Shown here one piece after another: positions 1-9,445 of a DNA stretch of 64,000 nucleotides (the stretch's first letter is position 1; each line of letters begins with the position of its first letter). Under the pieces are notes generated by a model. That model did not search any database and was not told where the DNA came from. It saw nothing but the letters and a program-made list of their open reading frames with translations. Made by a program: the position numbers and the translations under genes. The stretch comes from Pseudomonas extremorientalis. GTDB lineage: Bacteria; Pseudomonadota; Gammaproteobacteria; Pseudomonadales; Pseudomonadaceae. The stretch is taken from NCBI RefSeq assembly GCF_001870465.1, contig NZ_MDGK01000058.1:324355-388354 (forward strand). The letters run 5' to 3'.

Positions 1-2
1 CA

Positions 3-527
3 CCGCTGGCACGGGTCACGGCCAATGAGCAACAGCTGTTGCGGGTGATTTATGCCGGCGCGGGCCTGCCTACTGACCGGGAGTCGGTGGTGTGGCTCAA
101 CGTGCAGGAAATCCCCCAGGCGTCGAAAACCCAGAACACCTTGCAGCTTGCCGTGCGCCAGCGCATCAAGGTGTTCTTTCGCCCCGCCGGCTTGAAAAAC
201 AACGCCTACCTGGCACCGACCGAGCTGCTCTGGCAGTTGGCCGAGCACGACGGCAAGCACGTGCTGCGGGTCACCAACCCGGGGATTTATCACGTGTCGA
301 TTGCCGACATTACCCTGCAAGCCGGTGCTGTCAGTGAACACCCGTTCGATTCGCTAATGATTGGGCCGGGCGAACTAAAAGAGTTCAATCTTAAACAACT
401 TAATTCAAGCCAGCCGTCACGCTTGATATTCGGCAGCATTAATGACTATGGCGCGCAAGATCGTTATTCCGCGCAACTGGTTAACGGCGCGCCTACATCA
501 GCCAGTTTGAACACAGAATCACCATAA
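3..527 (+). CDS. Fimbrial periplasmic chaperone, C-terminal part (5' end outside window)
   Basis: This frame is open from the first bases of the window and ends in TAA, so the gene is cut by the window edge. The visible 174 residues carry the PapD/FimC chaperone signature: LPTDRESVVWLNVQEIP (the conserved acidic/proline strand of domain 1), then RIKVFFRP, and a second immunoglobulin-like domain ending in NDYGA. Chaperones of this family hold pilus subunits in the periplasm by donor-strand complementation and deliver them to an outer-membrane usher. An usher gene follows 85 bases downstream on the same strand, which supports the assignment. The signal peptide and subunit-binding N-terminus cannot be seen. 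Confidence 0.93.
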   Translation, partial: PLARVTANEQQLLRVIYAGAGLPTDRESVVWLNVQEIPQASKTQNTLQLAVRQRIKVFFRPAGLKNNAYLAPTELLWQLAEHDGKHVLRVTNPGIYHVSIADITLQAGAVSEHPFDSLMIGPGELKEFNLKQLNSSQPSRLIFGSINDYGAQDRYSAQLVNGAPTSASLNTESP

Positions 528-612
528 CGCGCCTGCCGTTCGCGCAGCCGCACTTTCACTGTATTTCTCTTCGCTCCGTTAGTTCGTATCGGAGGTGATA
601 TAGGGTTCCTGC

Positions 613-3093
613 ATGTTTTTATTCAAGCGCGATGGATTGGCGCCGTTATTGATTGCCCTGGGCTTCACTTCATTGTGCCAGGCCGATGGCGACGAACAAT
701 TCAATACTTCGTTTTTGCAAGGTGCGGCAGCTGACGTCGATTTGCACACGCTGCTCGCCAGCAGCAGCGTACTGCCCGGCACTTACCGGGTTGACCTGTA
801 CGGCAATGAAACCCTGGTTGGTCGGCGCGATATCGACTTTCACCGCAACCCGCAAAACGGCAAGGTCGAGGCCTGCCTGACCCTGGAGATGCTGCAGCAA
901 GTGGGCGTCGATATCGGCGCATTACAGGCCAGCGGCAAGCTCGTCGATACCGACTCGAATGCCTGCCTGGACCTGCCTGCCTTGATCGAGCATGCCAGCG
1001 TGCGCTACGACGTACCGCGCCTGCGCCTGCTGGTCAGCGTGCCTCAACGCGCCATGCAGCGTGGGCGGCGCGGCTACGTCGACCCTGCGCTGTGGGACGA
1101 AGGCGTGCCTGCGGCGTTCATCAATTACCAATTGAGCAGCAACCGCAACAGCACTGACGCCGATACCACGCTCTCGAATAACCTGGGCTTGCGCAACGGC
1201 ATCAACCTGGGCGCGTGGCGCCTGCGCAACGAATCGAACTTCAACAGCAGCACCGACCGCCCCAGTACGTTCAAGAGCAACCGCACCTACCTGCAACATG
1301 ACGTGACTGCCTTGAAGGGCCAGTTCAGTGCCGGGGATATTTTCTCGGACACCGACCTGTTCGACAGCGTGCGCTATCGCGGTCTCAAGCTGGCCTCCGA
1401 CGACGGCATGCGCGCCGACAGCGAGCGTGGCTACGCGCCGATCATCCGTGGCATTGCGCAATCGAGCGCCACGGTGGAAATCCGCCAGAACAATTACATC
1501 CTCTACACCGCCAATGTGCCGCCGGGCCCGTTCGAGATCAGCGACATTTACCCCAGCGGCTCCAACGGCGACCTGGAAGTGACGGTCATCGAGGCTGACG
1601 GCCGTCGCCGGGTCACGGTGCAGGCATTTTCCAGCCTGCCGATCATGGTGCGCGAAGGCCAGTTGAAATACAGCCTCTCCGCCGGCCAGTACAACAGCAA
1701 TGACGACGGGCAAGAAAAACCGCAATTTGTCAGCAGCACCCTGGCCTATGGCATCAGCAGCAACCTGTCGGGGATTGTCGGCGTACAAGCCACGCAGGAC
1801 TTCCAGGCGTTGTCCGTGGGGGCTGGACGCAACACGTCGATCGGCGCGGTATCGCTGGACATGACCCACTCCGTCAGCCGCACCTTCGGCCAGCAGGTCA
1901 CGGGCAACAGCGTGCGCGCGTTGTACGCCAAGACCTTTACCGGCACCGACACCAACTTCACCCTGGCGGCCTATCGGTATTCGACCGAGGGCTATCGCAC
2001 CCTCGCCGACCACGTCGAGGAACTCAGCAATGAGGGCCAAAAACGCAACGGCAACTCCAAGACCCGCACCGACCTGACCATCAACCAGAGCCTGGGCCGC
2101 AACCAGCAGTTCGGCAGTGTGTACGTAAATGCCAGCGACCAGCGCTACTGGGGACGCGGCGGTTCGCAAAGCCTTTCGGCGGGCTACAGCAACTACTGGG
2201 GCGACGTGAGCTACAACCTCAGCGCCACGCATACCAAGGACGTGGGCAACTACGGGGCGTCGAACAACGACACGCTGATCAACCTGTCCGTATCCTTTCC
2301 GCTGGGCTCAAAGCCCCGCGCGCCGAGGGCCTTTATGTCGGCCAGCACGCAGAAAGGCAGCGACACCACGCAACTGGGCGTCAACGGCTACCTGACCGAA
2401 AACAGCGACACCTATTACTCATTGCAAGGCGGTAACAGCAGCACAGGCGGCAGCACCGGCTCGGCCAACCTCAGTACCCGCACCTCGCTGATGGACATCA
2501 GCGGCGGCTACAGCCAGGGCCGTGGGTACAGCGCGCAGAACCTCAACGTGGCGGGGTCGGTGGTGGCCCACCCAGGCGGTATCAACCTGGGCCAGACCGT
2601 GGGCGAGACCTTTGCGCTGGCGCACGTCGACGGCGTGCAGGGCGTGAAGATCGGCAGCTTTTCCGGGGCAAAGACCGGCCGTAACGGCTATGCGGTGATC
2701 CCCAATGCGCAGCCTTACCGGGTGAACTGGATCAGCCTGGACACCCGTGACCTGGGCGCTGACATTGAAATCGATAACGCCACCCAGCAGGTCGTGCCTC
2801 GTCGTGGGGCCGTGGTGGTGGCCCGCTATACCAGCAAGAGCGGGCGGCGCGTGCAGTTTGCGCTGTTCGACGCGCATCACCAGCCCATCCCGTTTGGTGC
2901 GTCGCTGGAGAGTGTTGCGGGCAAGCAGATCGCGATGTCCGATCCTAGCGGCAAGGCATTGGCATTGATCGAAGAGGATGCCGGTACGCTGGTGATCAAG
3001 TGGGGTGACCAGCACTGCCAGGCGCCGTATACGCTGGGCGAGCGCAATAAGGCGCTGAACTATGAGCAGGCGGCCCTGACCTGCTTGCCATAA
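613..3093 (+). CDS. Fimbrial outer-membrane usher (FimD/PapC family)
   Basis: The 826-residue protein has the normal usher length. After a signal peptide of about 24 residues ending near CQA, the N-terminal PapC_N domain starts with FNTSFLQG and contains a typical DLYGNETLVGRRDIDF strand. The central beta-barrel and plug follow, with RGIAQSSATVEIRQNNYILY and PPGPFEISDIYPSGSNGDLEVTV, then a C-terminal domain from about residue 740. It secretes and assembles pilus subunits across the outer membrane together with the upstream chaperone. The start is ATG at 613, with AGGG at 602-605 as ribosome-binding site; a stronger GGAGG at 591-595 is too distant. No subunit gene lies downstream, so the structural genes must be upstream of the window. 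Confidence 0.96.
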   Translation: MFLFKRDGLAPLLIALGFTSLCQADGDEQFNTSFLQGAAADVDLHTLLASSSVLPGTYRVDLYGNETLVGRRDIDFHRNPQNGKVEACLTLEMLQQVGVDIGALQASGKLVDTDSNACLDLPALIEHASVRYDVPRLRLLVSVPQRAMQRGRRGYVDPALWDEGVPAAFINYQLSSNRNSTDADTTLSNNLGLRNGINLGAWRLRNESNFNSSTDRPSTFKSNRTYLQHDVTALKGQFSAGDIFSDTDLFDSVRYRGLKLASDDGMRADSERGYAPIIRGIAQSSATVEIRQNNYILYTANVPPGPFEISDIYPSGSNGDLEVTVIEADGRRRVTVQAFSSLPIMVREGQLKYSLSAGQYNSNDDGQEKPQFVSSTLAYGISSNLSGIVGVQATQDFQALSVGAGRNTSIGAVSLDMTHSVSRTFGQQVTGNSVRALYAKTFTGTDTNFTLAAYRYSTEGYRTLADHVEELSNEGQKRNGNSKTRTDLTINQSLGRNQQFGSVYVNASDQRYWGRGGSQSLSAGYSNYWGDVSYNLSATHTKDVGNYGASNNDTLINLSVSFPLGSKPRAPRAFMSASTQKGSDTTQLGVNGYLTENSDTYYSLQGGNSSTGGSTGSANLSTRTSLMDISGGYSQGRGYSAQNLNVAGSVVAHPGGINLGQTVGETFALAHVDGVQGVKIGSFSGAKTGRNGYAVIPNAQPYRVNWISLDTRDLGADIEIDNATQQVVPRRGAVVVARYTSKSGRRVQFALFDAHHQPIPFGASLESVAGKQIAMSDPSGKALALIEEDAGTLVIKWGDQHCQAPYTLGERNKALNYEQAALTCLP

Positions 3094-3113
3094 ATCCATC
3101 AACGCCACTGATC

Positions 3114-3147
3114 AAATGTGGGAGGGGGCTTGCCCCTTTCCACATTT
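3114..3147 (+). terminator. REP-derived hairpin terminator between usher and tamB
   Basis: AAATGTGG and CCACATTT form the outer arms of a hairpin with an inner GGGGGCTTGCCCC core, followed by TTT. It lies between two converging genes (usher and tamB) and can end transcripts from the plus strand. The core matches the GTGGGAGGGGGCTTGCCCC repeat family found at four other places in this window. Confidence 0.7.
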
Positions 3148-3162
3148 TTGCCCCTGTGTGGC

Positions 3163-6100
3163 TTAGAAGTCACGTTTGTAGAAGATATCCAGGGAGCTGG
3201 CCACGCCGCTCGCCACTTCCAGGTACACCTTCTTGCTCAACAGGTAGCGCAAGGCAATGGTGCTGGCCGGTTCGAACACGCCTACCCCATACCGTAGGCT
3301 GAGTTTCTCGGTGATCTTGCCGCTGGCCACCACGGCGGTGTTATTGCCGCTGCCCTGAGTGTCGAGTTCGAAGTCCTGGATGCCCAGGTTCTTCGCCAGG
3401 TCCGAGGTGACCCCGGCACTGCCCATCAAGCCCAGGCCCAGCGCAGCCTGGGCCAGCATGTTGTTGTCTTCACCGGTGGTGCTCAGCGGACGCCCCAGCA
3501 CCAGGTAGGACAGCGCCTGCTCCTGGCTCATGGCCGGTTCGGAGAAGATTTGCGTGGTGGGTTGTTCCGCGCTGCCACTGAGGCGGATACCGGCGACCAC
3601 ATCGCCCGTCTTGCGAATCGCTTCGATATCCAGGAATGGCTGGTCCAGCGGCCCGGCAAACAACAGCCGCGCACGCCGCACATCGAGCTTCTGGCCGTAG
3701 GCGCGGTAGCGGCCATCGTTGAGCCATAGTTCGCCCCGGGTGTCGAGGTTGTCGCCGATGTGCACCTGGCCCTGGACCTTCGCGGTGAGGCCGAAGCCCG
3801 AGAAGTTGAGCTTGTCTTCGCCCACCACCACGTTGATATCCATCGCCATGGCCATCGGTGGTTTGCCCTCCTCGGTCTGGCTGCCGATGATCACCGTGTC
3901 ATCGGAAACCTTGACCGTCGACGGCGGCAGCTCGCGCACAGTGATGTCGCCACGTGGGATGTGCACGTTGCCGGCGATGGCCAGCTTGTCGTTCTTCAGG
4001 CTGATTTTCAGGTCGGGCGCCACTTCCAGCACGGCGTAAGGTTCGACCGTGACAGGCAACTGCGAGCCTTGCAAACTGAGGTCCACCACCAGGGCCTTGC
4101 CCCAGTCGACCTGACCCTTGAGGCTGCCCTGCCCGGCCTTGCCACTGTGCCAGGCGCCGTTGAGCTGCACGCTTTCGCCGGCAATCAGCGCCTGCACATT
4201 CAAGCCTTCCAGGCTGATGGGCAGTTCCGACCCGGAGATCTCGCCGCCCACCAGGTTGACGTTGCCGTTGACCTGGGGCGCCAGCAGGCCGCCGGAGAGA
4301 CGGCCATTGCCGTTGAGCTTGCCGGTGAGTTTCTCCACCATCGGCACAAACGGCCGCGCCACCGCGAGGTCGAGGCCGACCAGGCTGAAGTTGCCGGTGA
4401 TCGGTTTGTTTTTCGGCAACGGGTTGATCTGTGCCTGTAACAGCAGTTCGCCGAGTTTGCCGCCCTGAAAGTTGAGCTGCGTGTCGATGCGCTTGGGGTT
4501 GAGGGTGGTTTCCAGTTTCAGCGTGTCATAGGGGAAATCCAGCCACTGGTCCTTGTCCTTGACGCGCAGGGTGCCGCCACTGGCGTCCACCGAGACCACG
4601 CCTTTGGGGCCGCTGTCCGGGAGGTCCAGTTGCAGGTCGGCATTGAGCTTGCCCTGCCAGGCAAAATCCTTGGGCAGGAACGCCGCCAGGCTGTCGATGG
4701 GGAATTGCTTGAGGTGGTAACGCAGCTTCGGCTCGGGCATCAGGCGCTGGTCTTCGCCGCACAGGCTGGCGGGGCCGGACACCCAGCAGTGCGCGGCAAA
4801 GGTGAGCTTGCCATCGGCCATGCGCTCGATCTTTGCCGGCGCCTGCAGTTTCCAGTCCTGGCCACCGGCTTGGACGTCGCCACTGGCCAGGCGCCCGCGC
4901 CAGTTGCCTTTGTCGAGGTTGCCGTCCAATGCCAGGGCCAGCTTGACCAGAGGGCCGGCCAGGTCCAGTTGGACTTTCTGGTTCTTGATATCGCCCTGGG
5001 CGCTGGCCGTCAGGGTGCCGACCTGGGTGTCGCCGGCCTGGATACCGCTGCCCTTGAGGTCGATTTTGGCGCGCTGGGCGTTATCCAGGTTGGCATCGAG
5101 GGTAAGGCTTTGCAGGCGGTTCTCGGCAAACGCCAGTTGCTGGCCCTTGAGGGCGAGTTTGCCCTGAGGCGCGTTGAGGCTGCCGGCCACGTCGAGCCGG
5201 CCATTGACTTGCCCGCGCAACTGCGGCCACAACTGGGCCAGACGCGCCAGCTTGATATCGATCTGCCCGGCCAGGCGTTGTTGCAGGCTGCCGCTGCCGT
5301 TGATGCGGTTGTCGCCCAGGCGGATATCCAGGTTGGCCAGGGTCCACTGCTCGCCCGCGCCTTCGGCCTTGGCCGCCAGCACCGCGGTTTGCCCGCGGAG
5401 GCGGCCCTTGAGGTCGAGGTCGGCGTTCAGCTTGAGCTGCTCGTTCTTGAACTCGCCCTTGCTGCGCAGCGGCCCGGCCAGGGTGCCGGGCAGTTCGGCC
5501 ACCCAATATGCCGGGTTCAGCGCCGACAGGTCGAGGGCCGTGTCCCAGGCAATGCCATCGGCGAATTGCAGGTTCAGGTGGCCTTCGGCCTTGCCTTGGC
5601 CGGCGGTGAGTTTCAGCTCGGGCAGGAAGATTTGCGTGAGGTCGCCACTGAACGGCGTGACCACGTTGAACTTGCCTGCGGGGCCGTCGAGGTCAGCCTT
5701 GAGGTTGCCCAGGTAGTTGCCGTCTTTATAGGAAATCTCGCCATTGAACGTATGCAGGGTGACTTGCGGCTCGTCGATCACCGGATAGAGGCGATGCCAA
5801 GGGAAGTCCAGCCAGTCGACCTTGGCATCGGCGCTGAAGCCTTGTTGCCAGTCCAGATTGGCGCTGAGCTTGAGGCTTTGCTTGTCACCGGCATTCAGGT
5901 CCAGGCCGGCGATCTGCGCACCCTTGGCGTCGACCTTGCCTTGCAGCAGCAAGTCCACCGGGCCTTTTTCCGCCGGCAGCACGGCTTTGCCCAGCAGTTG
6001 GTAGCCACGGCTCAAATCACCTTGGGCGGTGAGGTCGAGTTGATTGAGTTGCAGGGTGTCGGGCAGCTCGGCGCTAGGCTTGAAGCCGTCGGCGGTGATG

Positions 6101-6837
6101 TGTAATTGCGCTGGGAGGTGTTCCACCAGGGGTTGAAGTTCTCCCGTGAGCTTGGCTGGCAAATAGCCCGTGCTGTCGGCGTCAAGCTTGAGGGTCTTGA
6201 GCAGGTCGCCCTTAACCTTGAGCGCCACCTTCCAGGGTGCATCATCTGGCGCATAGGGCAGACTGAGATTACCGCTGGCGCTCAACGGCCAGTCGCCGGT
6301 GGGTTGCAGCAGGCCGGCCAGTTCCAGCACCAGGCCATCGCGTTGCAGGTGAACCGAGTCGATCTGCATACCGGCGGAGGTCCAATGCGCCGCCAGTTGC
6401 AGGCCCTTTAGCTCTTCGCTGCCGTTGAACAGCAGGCTGCCGACGCGAACGTCGCCCAACTGGATGGCCACGGGTAGCTTCAAGTCAGGCAGTGCGATGG
6501 GGCCGCTGCTTTCTTCGGCGCTCGGTGGAAATTGCAGGCTGACCTGTTCCACGTCCAAGCGGTCGATGCACAAGGTCATGCGCAACAGGCAGGCCGGCGA
6601 CCAATCCAGCTTGGGCGCCTGGAGTTCGATGCGGCTGCTGTCCTGCTGCCACAGCAGATGGTCGGCGCTCCATTGGCCGCCCAGATGCCCCTGGAAATTG
6701 TCGACACTCAAGCCCGGCACGCGTGCCAACACCCAGCGGCTGCCCGCCTGGGTACCCAGCACCGCCCACACTGCCAGCAACAACACGGCAAGGCTCGCGA
6801 CCACGGCCAACCCCGCTATTTTAAAACCACGCATCAC
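3163..6837 (-). CDS. tamB: Translocation and assembly module inner-membrane protein TamB
   Basis: This protein of 1224 residues has a single N-terminal membrane anchor (residues about 8-28), a very long repetitive beta-rich periplasmic body, and the conserved DUF490/TamB C-terminal domain. That domain includes GELWLNDGRYRAYGQKLDVRRARLLFAGPLDQP and ends in KVYLEVASGVASSLDIFYKRDF. TamB spans the periplasm as a beta-taco-like bridge and works with outer-membrane TamA in autotransporter assembly and in phospholipid transport to the outer membrane. Its start overlaps the stop of tamA by four bases (ATGA), so the two are translationally coupled. Family size is normally about 1200-1250 residues. Confidence 0.96.
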   Translation of the reverse strand: MMRGFKIAGLAVVASLAVLLLAVWAVLGTQAGSRWVLARVPGLSVDNFQGHLGGQWSADHLLWQQDSSRIELQAPKLDWSPACLLRMTLCIDRLDVEQVSLQFPPSAEESSGPIALPDLKLPVAIQLGDVRVGSLLFNGSEELKGLQLAAHWTSAGMQIDSVHLQRDGLVLELAGLLQPTGDWPLSASGNLSLPYAPDDAPWKVALKVKGDLLKTLKLDADSTGYLPAKLTGELQPLVEHLPAQLHITADGFKPSAELPDTLQLNQLDLTAQGDLSRGYQLLGKAVLPAEKGPVDLLLQGKVDAKGAQIAGLDLNAGDKQSLKLSANLDWQQGFSADAKVDWLDFPWHRLYPVIDEPQVTLHTFNGEISYKDGNYLGNLKADLDGPAGKFNVVTPFSGDLTQIFLPELKLTAGQGKAEGHLNLQFADGIAWDTALDLSALNPAYWVAELPGTLAGPLRSKGEFKNEQLKLNADLDLKGRLRGQTAVLAAKAEGAGEQWTLANLDIRLGDNRINGSGSLQQRLAGQIDIKLARLAQLWPQLRGQVNGRLDVAGSLNAPQGKLALKGQQLAFAENRLQSLTLDANLDNAQRAKIDLKGSGIQAGDTQVGTLTASAQGDIKNQKVQLDLAGPLVKLALALDGNLDKGNWRGRLASGDVQAGGQDWKLQAPAKIERMADGKLTFAAHCWVSGPASLCGEDQRLMPEPKLRYHLKQFPIDSLAAFLPKDFAWQGKLNADLQLDLPDSGPKGVVSVDASGGTLRVKDKDQWLDFPYDTLKLETTLNPKRIDTQLNFQGGKLGELLLQAQINPLPKNKPITGNFSLVGLDLAVARPFVPMVEKLTGKLNGNGRLSGGLLAPQVNGNVNLVGGEISGSELPISLEGLNVQALIAGESVQLNGAWHSGKAGQGSLKGQVDWGKALVVDLSLQGSQLPVTVEPYAVLEVAPDLKISLKNDKLAIAGNVHIPRGDITVRELPPSTVKVSDDTVIIGSQTEEGKPPMAMAMDINVVVGEDKLNFSGFGLTAKVQGQVHIGDNLDTRGELWLNDGRYRAYGQKLDVRRARLLFAGPLDQPFLDIEAIRKTGDVVAGIRLSGSAEQPTTQIFSEPAMSQEQALSYLVLGRPLSTTGEDNNMLAQAALGLGLMGSAGVTSDLAKNLGIQDFELDTQGSGNNTAVVASGKITEKLSLRYGVGVFEPASTIALRYLLSKKVYLEVASGVASSLDIFYKRDF

Positions 6838-8561
6838 AGCTCAGGCCCCATGGAAAAGTGCAATCGAATGCCGCCCGGGTCTTCCAGGGCATGGGCCAGG
6901 TCCAGGCGGATCGGGCCGACCGGCGACACCCAGCGGATACCGACGCCAACGCCGGTTTTAAGGCTGGGCATTTCCAGGGTATTGAACGAGTTGCCCTGGT
7001 CGACGAAGGTCGCGATCCGCCATTTCTCGGCGATGGAATATTGATACTCGGCGCTCAGGGCCACCATGTAGCGGCCACCGATGCGATCGCCCCGGTCGTT
7101 CTCCGGCGACAGTGTCTGGTACTCATAGCCCCGTACGCTCTGGTCGCCACCGGCAAAGAAACGCAGCGATGGCGGCACCGATTTGTAGCCGTTGGTGGCA
7201 CTGCCGCCCACCTGCGCACGGGCCAGGAAGCGATGGTTGTCCCACAGCGTGGTCAGGCCTTTGACCATGGCGGTGCCGTAAAGCAGGTTGGTATCGGAGC
7301 CCAGGCCTTCCTTGGCGACTTTGGTGTCGAATTGCAGGCGGTAGCCGTTGTGCGGGTCGATGCGGTTGTCGCTGCGCAGATAGGAATAGCTGACGCCCGG
7401 CATCACCAGGTTGCTCAGGCCGGAGTCATTGCCCAGGCGATATTCTTCACGCTGATACTTGAGCGAAATCACCCGGGTCCAGCCGCTGGGCAGCTTGCTG
7501 TGCCACTCGGGGCCCACGGTGAGCAATTTACTCAGGGTGTCGGTATTGGCGATTTCTTCGTTCTGATAGCCACCGGCAAAGCGCAGTTTATCGGTGAGCG
7601 GTGGGTCCAGCGGTATGTCGTACCACAGGCCGACGTTCTGCCGCGGCGCCGACAGCTCGGCTTCCCAACCATAGCTGTGGCCCTGGGGGTTGACCCAGTG
7701 GCGGGTCCAGTTGGCTTTGCCACGCGGGCCGACGTCAGTGGAAAACCCCAGGCCCAGCCCCATGGTGCGCGGCTTGCGGGTCTCCAAGCGCACGGCCACC
7801 GGGATGATGTCATTGGTCGACGCGGCAGGGGCGGCGTCCACGCGCACGCCTTCAAAAAAGCCACTGGCTTGCAGGTTCTGGTTGAGTTCGGCGATCAGTT
7901 CGGAATCGTAGGGCGTGCCGCTTTTGAACGGCACCATGCGTTGCAGCAGCTCTTCGTCAAACGGCGTGTCGCCGGCGAAGCTGACTTTGCCCAATGTATA
8001 GCGCGGGCCGCTGTTGTAGATGAGTTCGATATCGGCGACACCGGCCTTCGGGTCTACCGCAAGTTTCTGGCTTGTGAAGCGCCCGCTGAAAAAGCCGTAG
8101 CGCGAAGCCTGGTTCTGGATCAGGCGCTTGGCGTCTTCGTAATGGCCGTGGTTGAGCACGGCGCCAGCCTTGAGGTCGTTGCTGACGGGCACGCGAAAGG
8201 TCTTGAGGTCTGCGGCGGGGCCGTCGACCCGAATGGTCACGTTGCGCAAATGCACCGGTTCGCCGGGGTCGATGGTGAGGATCAGGCGCGGGTTCTTGCC
8301 GCCCTTCACTTCACTGTCGATCTGTGGCTGATAGAAGCCAAGGGCCTGGGCAGCTTTGCGCGCCTGATCCTCGGCGCCACGGCTGAACCGCAGCAGGGCC
8401 TCTTCATCACGATCGCCCACCCCGCCGATATAGCCTTCGATGTTGGCTTTCAACGCGTCGTTCGAGGGCTTGATCCGCACGTCCAGTTCGCTTTGCGCCA
8501 ACGCGCCGCAGCTTGTGAACAGCAGAATCAAGCCGCTGGTAAATCTTCCTGGAAACTTCAT
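6834..8561 (-). CDS. tamA: Translocation and assembly module outer-membrane protein TamA
   Basis: The 575-residue protein has a cleavable signal peptide (residues 1-22, ending ALAQ), three POTRA domains over about residues 25-265, and an Omp85-type beta-barrel. The barrel carries the hallmark VRGYEYQ motif of the lid-lock loop and ends in a C-terminal strand HFSMGPEL. TamA is a BamA paralogue that cooperates with TamB in inserting a subset of outer-membrane proteins. The gene is first in a two-gene operon with tamB (ATGA overlap). The start has signal-peptide support. Confidence 0.96.
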   Translation of the reverse strand: MKFPGRFTSGLILLFTSCGALAQSELDVRIKPSNDALKANIEGYIGGVGDRDEEALLRFSRGAEDQARKAAQALGFYQPQIDSEVKGGKNPRLILTIDPGEPVHLRNVTIRVDGPAADLKTFRVPVSNDLKAGAVLNHGHYEDAKRLIQNQASRYGFFSGRFTSQKLAVDPKAGVADIELIYNSGPRYTLGKVSFAGDTPFDEELLQRMVPFKSGTPYDSELIAELNQNLQASGFFEGVRVDAAPAASTNDIIPVAVRLETRKPRTMGLGLGFSTDVGPRGKANWTRHWVNPQGHSYGWEAELSAPRQNVGLWYDIPLDPPLTDKLRFAGGYQNEEIANTDTLSKLLTVGPEWHSKLPSGWTRVISLKYQREEYRLGNDSGLSNLVMPGVSYSYLRSDNRIDPHNGYRLQFDTKVAKEGLGSDTNLLYGTAMVKGLTTLWDNHRFLARAQVGGSATNGYKSVPPSLRFFAGGDQSVRGYEYQTLSPENDRGDRIGGRYMVALSAEYQYSIAEKWRIATFVDQGNSFNTLEMPSLKTGVGVGIRWVSPVGPIRLDLAHALEDPGGIRLHFSMGPEL

Positions 8562-8625
8562 AGGCGCGGATGCTACACGAGCAAGGGAGACTCTTTGAAC
8601 TCGGATTTATCTGAATAATTCTGTA

Positions 8626-9276
8626 TTAAGCCGTTGCAGCATGTAACGACTGCGGATTGGGATGGAAAAACACATGTTCCAGGATCGGGCCTACCGCCAC
8701 TTCACCGATTTCCTCGTAGCCCTGACGCTTATAGAACTCCAGGTAACGTGAATTCCCAGTGTCCAGCACCACACCGGATGAATGCGGGTCTTCGGCACAC
8801 CAATTGTGCACGGCTTCCAGCAACTGCTCGCCGTAATGCTTACCCTGGAACTGCGGGTGAATGCCCAGCAACGGCAGTACATGTACCGACTCACTGGGCA
8901 GGCACGCCAGCACCGCGTGATGGTAGTCGAGGTAACGCCGTGTACCGCGCACGCCGGTGCTCAGCCACATGCGCAGTTGCCAGGCCCAGCTTTCGGTGAT
9001 GCCCAGGCGCCGCTGCGGTGGCGCGATCAGGGCGATGCCGATCAGCCGGTCGTTGACGAACAGGCCGATGGCCGGCAGTTTCTGAAAGAAGTGCTGCTTG
9101 ACCAACTCGCGCACGGTGGCGCGCACCCGTTGTTCATAACCGGGGCGCTCGGCTTCGAAGATGTAGGCGAAGGTCGGCTCATGCCGATAGGCCTGGTACA
9201 ACAGGGACCGGGCCTCGCGGGAGTAACCGCTGTTGAGCAGGCGAATTTCAGCAATTGCAGTTGTAGTGTCCGGCAT
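8626..9276 (-). CDS. GNAT-family N-acetyltransferase
   Basis: The 216-residue protein has a GCN5-related fold: a beta4 strand VHVLPLLGIHPQFQGKHYGEQLLEAV with the pyrophosphate-binding Q-x-x-G-x-x-G/Y region (QGKHYGEQL), then VVLDTGNSRYLEFYKRQGYEEIGEV, the usual beta5-alpha4 end. It should transfer an acetyl group from acetyl-CoA to an unknown amine. The N-terminal third contains an arginine-rich helical extension seen in several Pseudomonas GNAT proteins. It lies 64 bases upstream of tamA on the same strand, but nothing ties its function to the Tam system. The substrate cannot be deduced. Confidence 0.88.
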   Translation of the reverse strand: MPDTTTAIAEIRLLNSGYSREARSLLYQAYRHEPTFAYIFEAERPGYEQRVRATVRELVKQHFFQKLPAIGLFVNDRLIGIALIAPPQRRLGITESWAWQLRMWLSTGVRGTRRYLDYHHAVLACLPSESVHVLPLLGIHPQFQGKHYGEQLLEAVHNWCAEDPHSSGVVLDTGNSRYLEFYKRQGYEEIGEVAVGPILEHVFFHPNPQSLHAATA

Positions 9277-9445
9277 ACCGTCAATCTCCCTGGGCGCGGC
9301 TCAAAGGGCAGCGTTCTTATGGGTACGAACCTACACAGCACGAGTCGTTCCCAGACATTAAGCAGTGCATGTGCCCTACCGCCACGCTGGCCCCCGTCCG
9401 ACTTGTCCGCTAGCATCGCCCTTTTGCCAGACTGGACTGCCGACC

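Noticed and set aside
6858..8618. A 586-residue open frame antisense to tamA, and similar frames at 4630-6105 and 19217-21019.
   Set aside because: All are complementary to well-supported genes and lack motifs or sensible starts.
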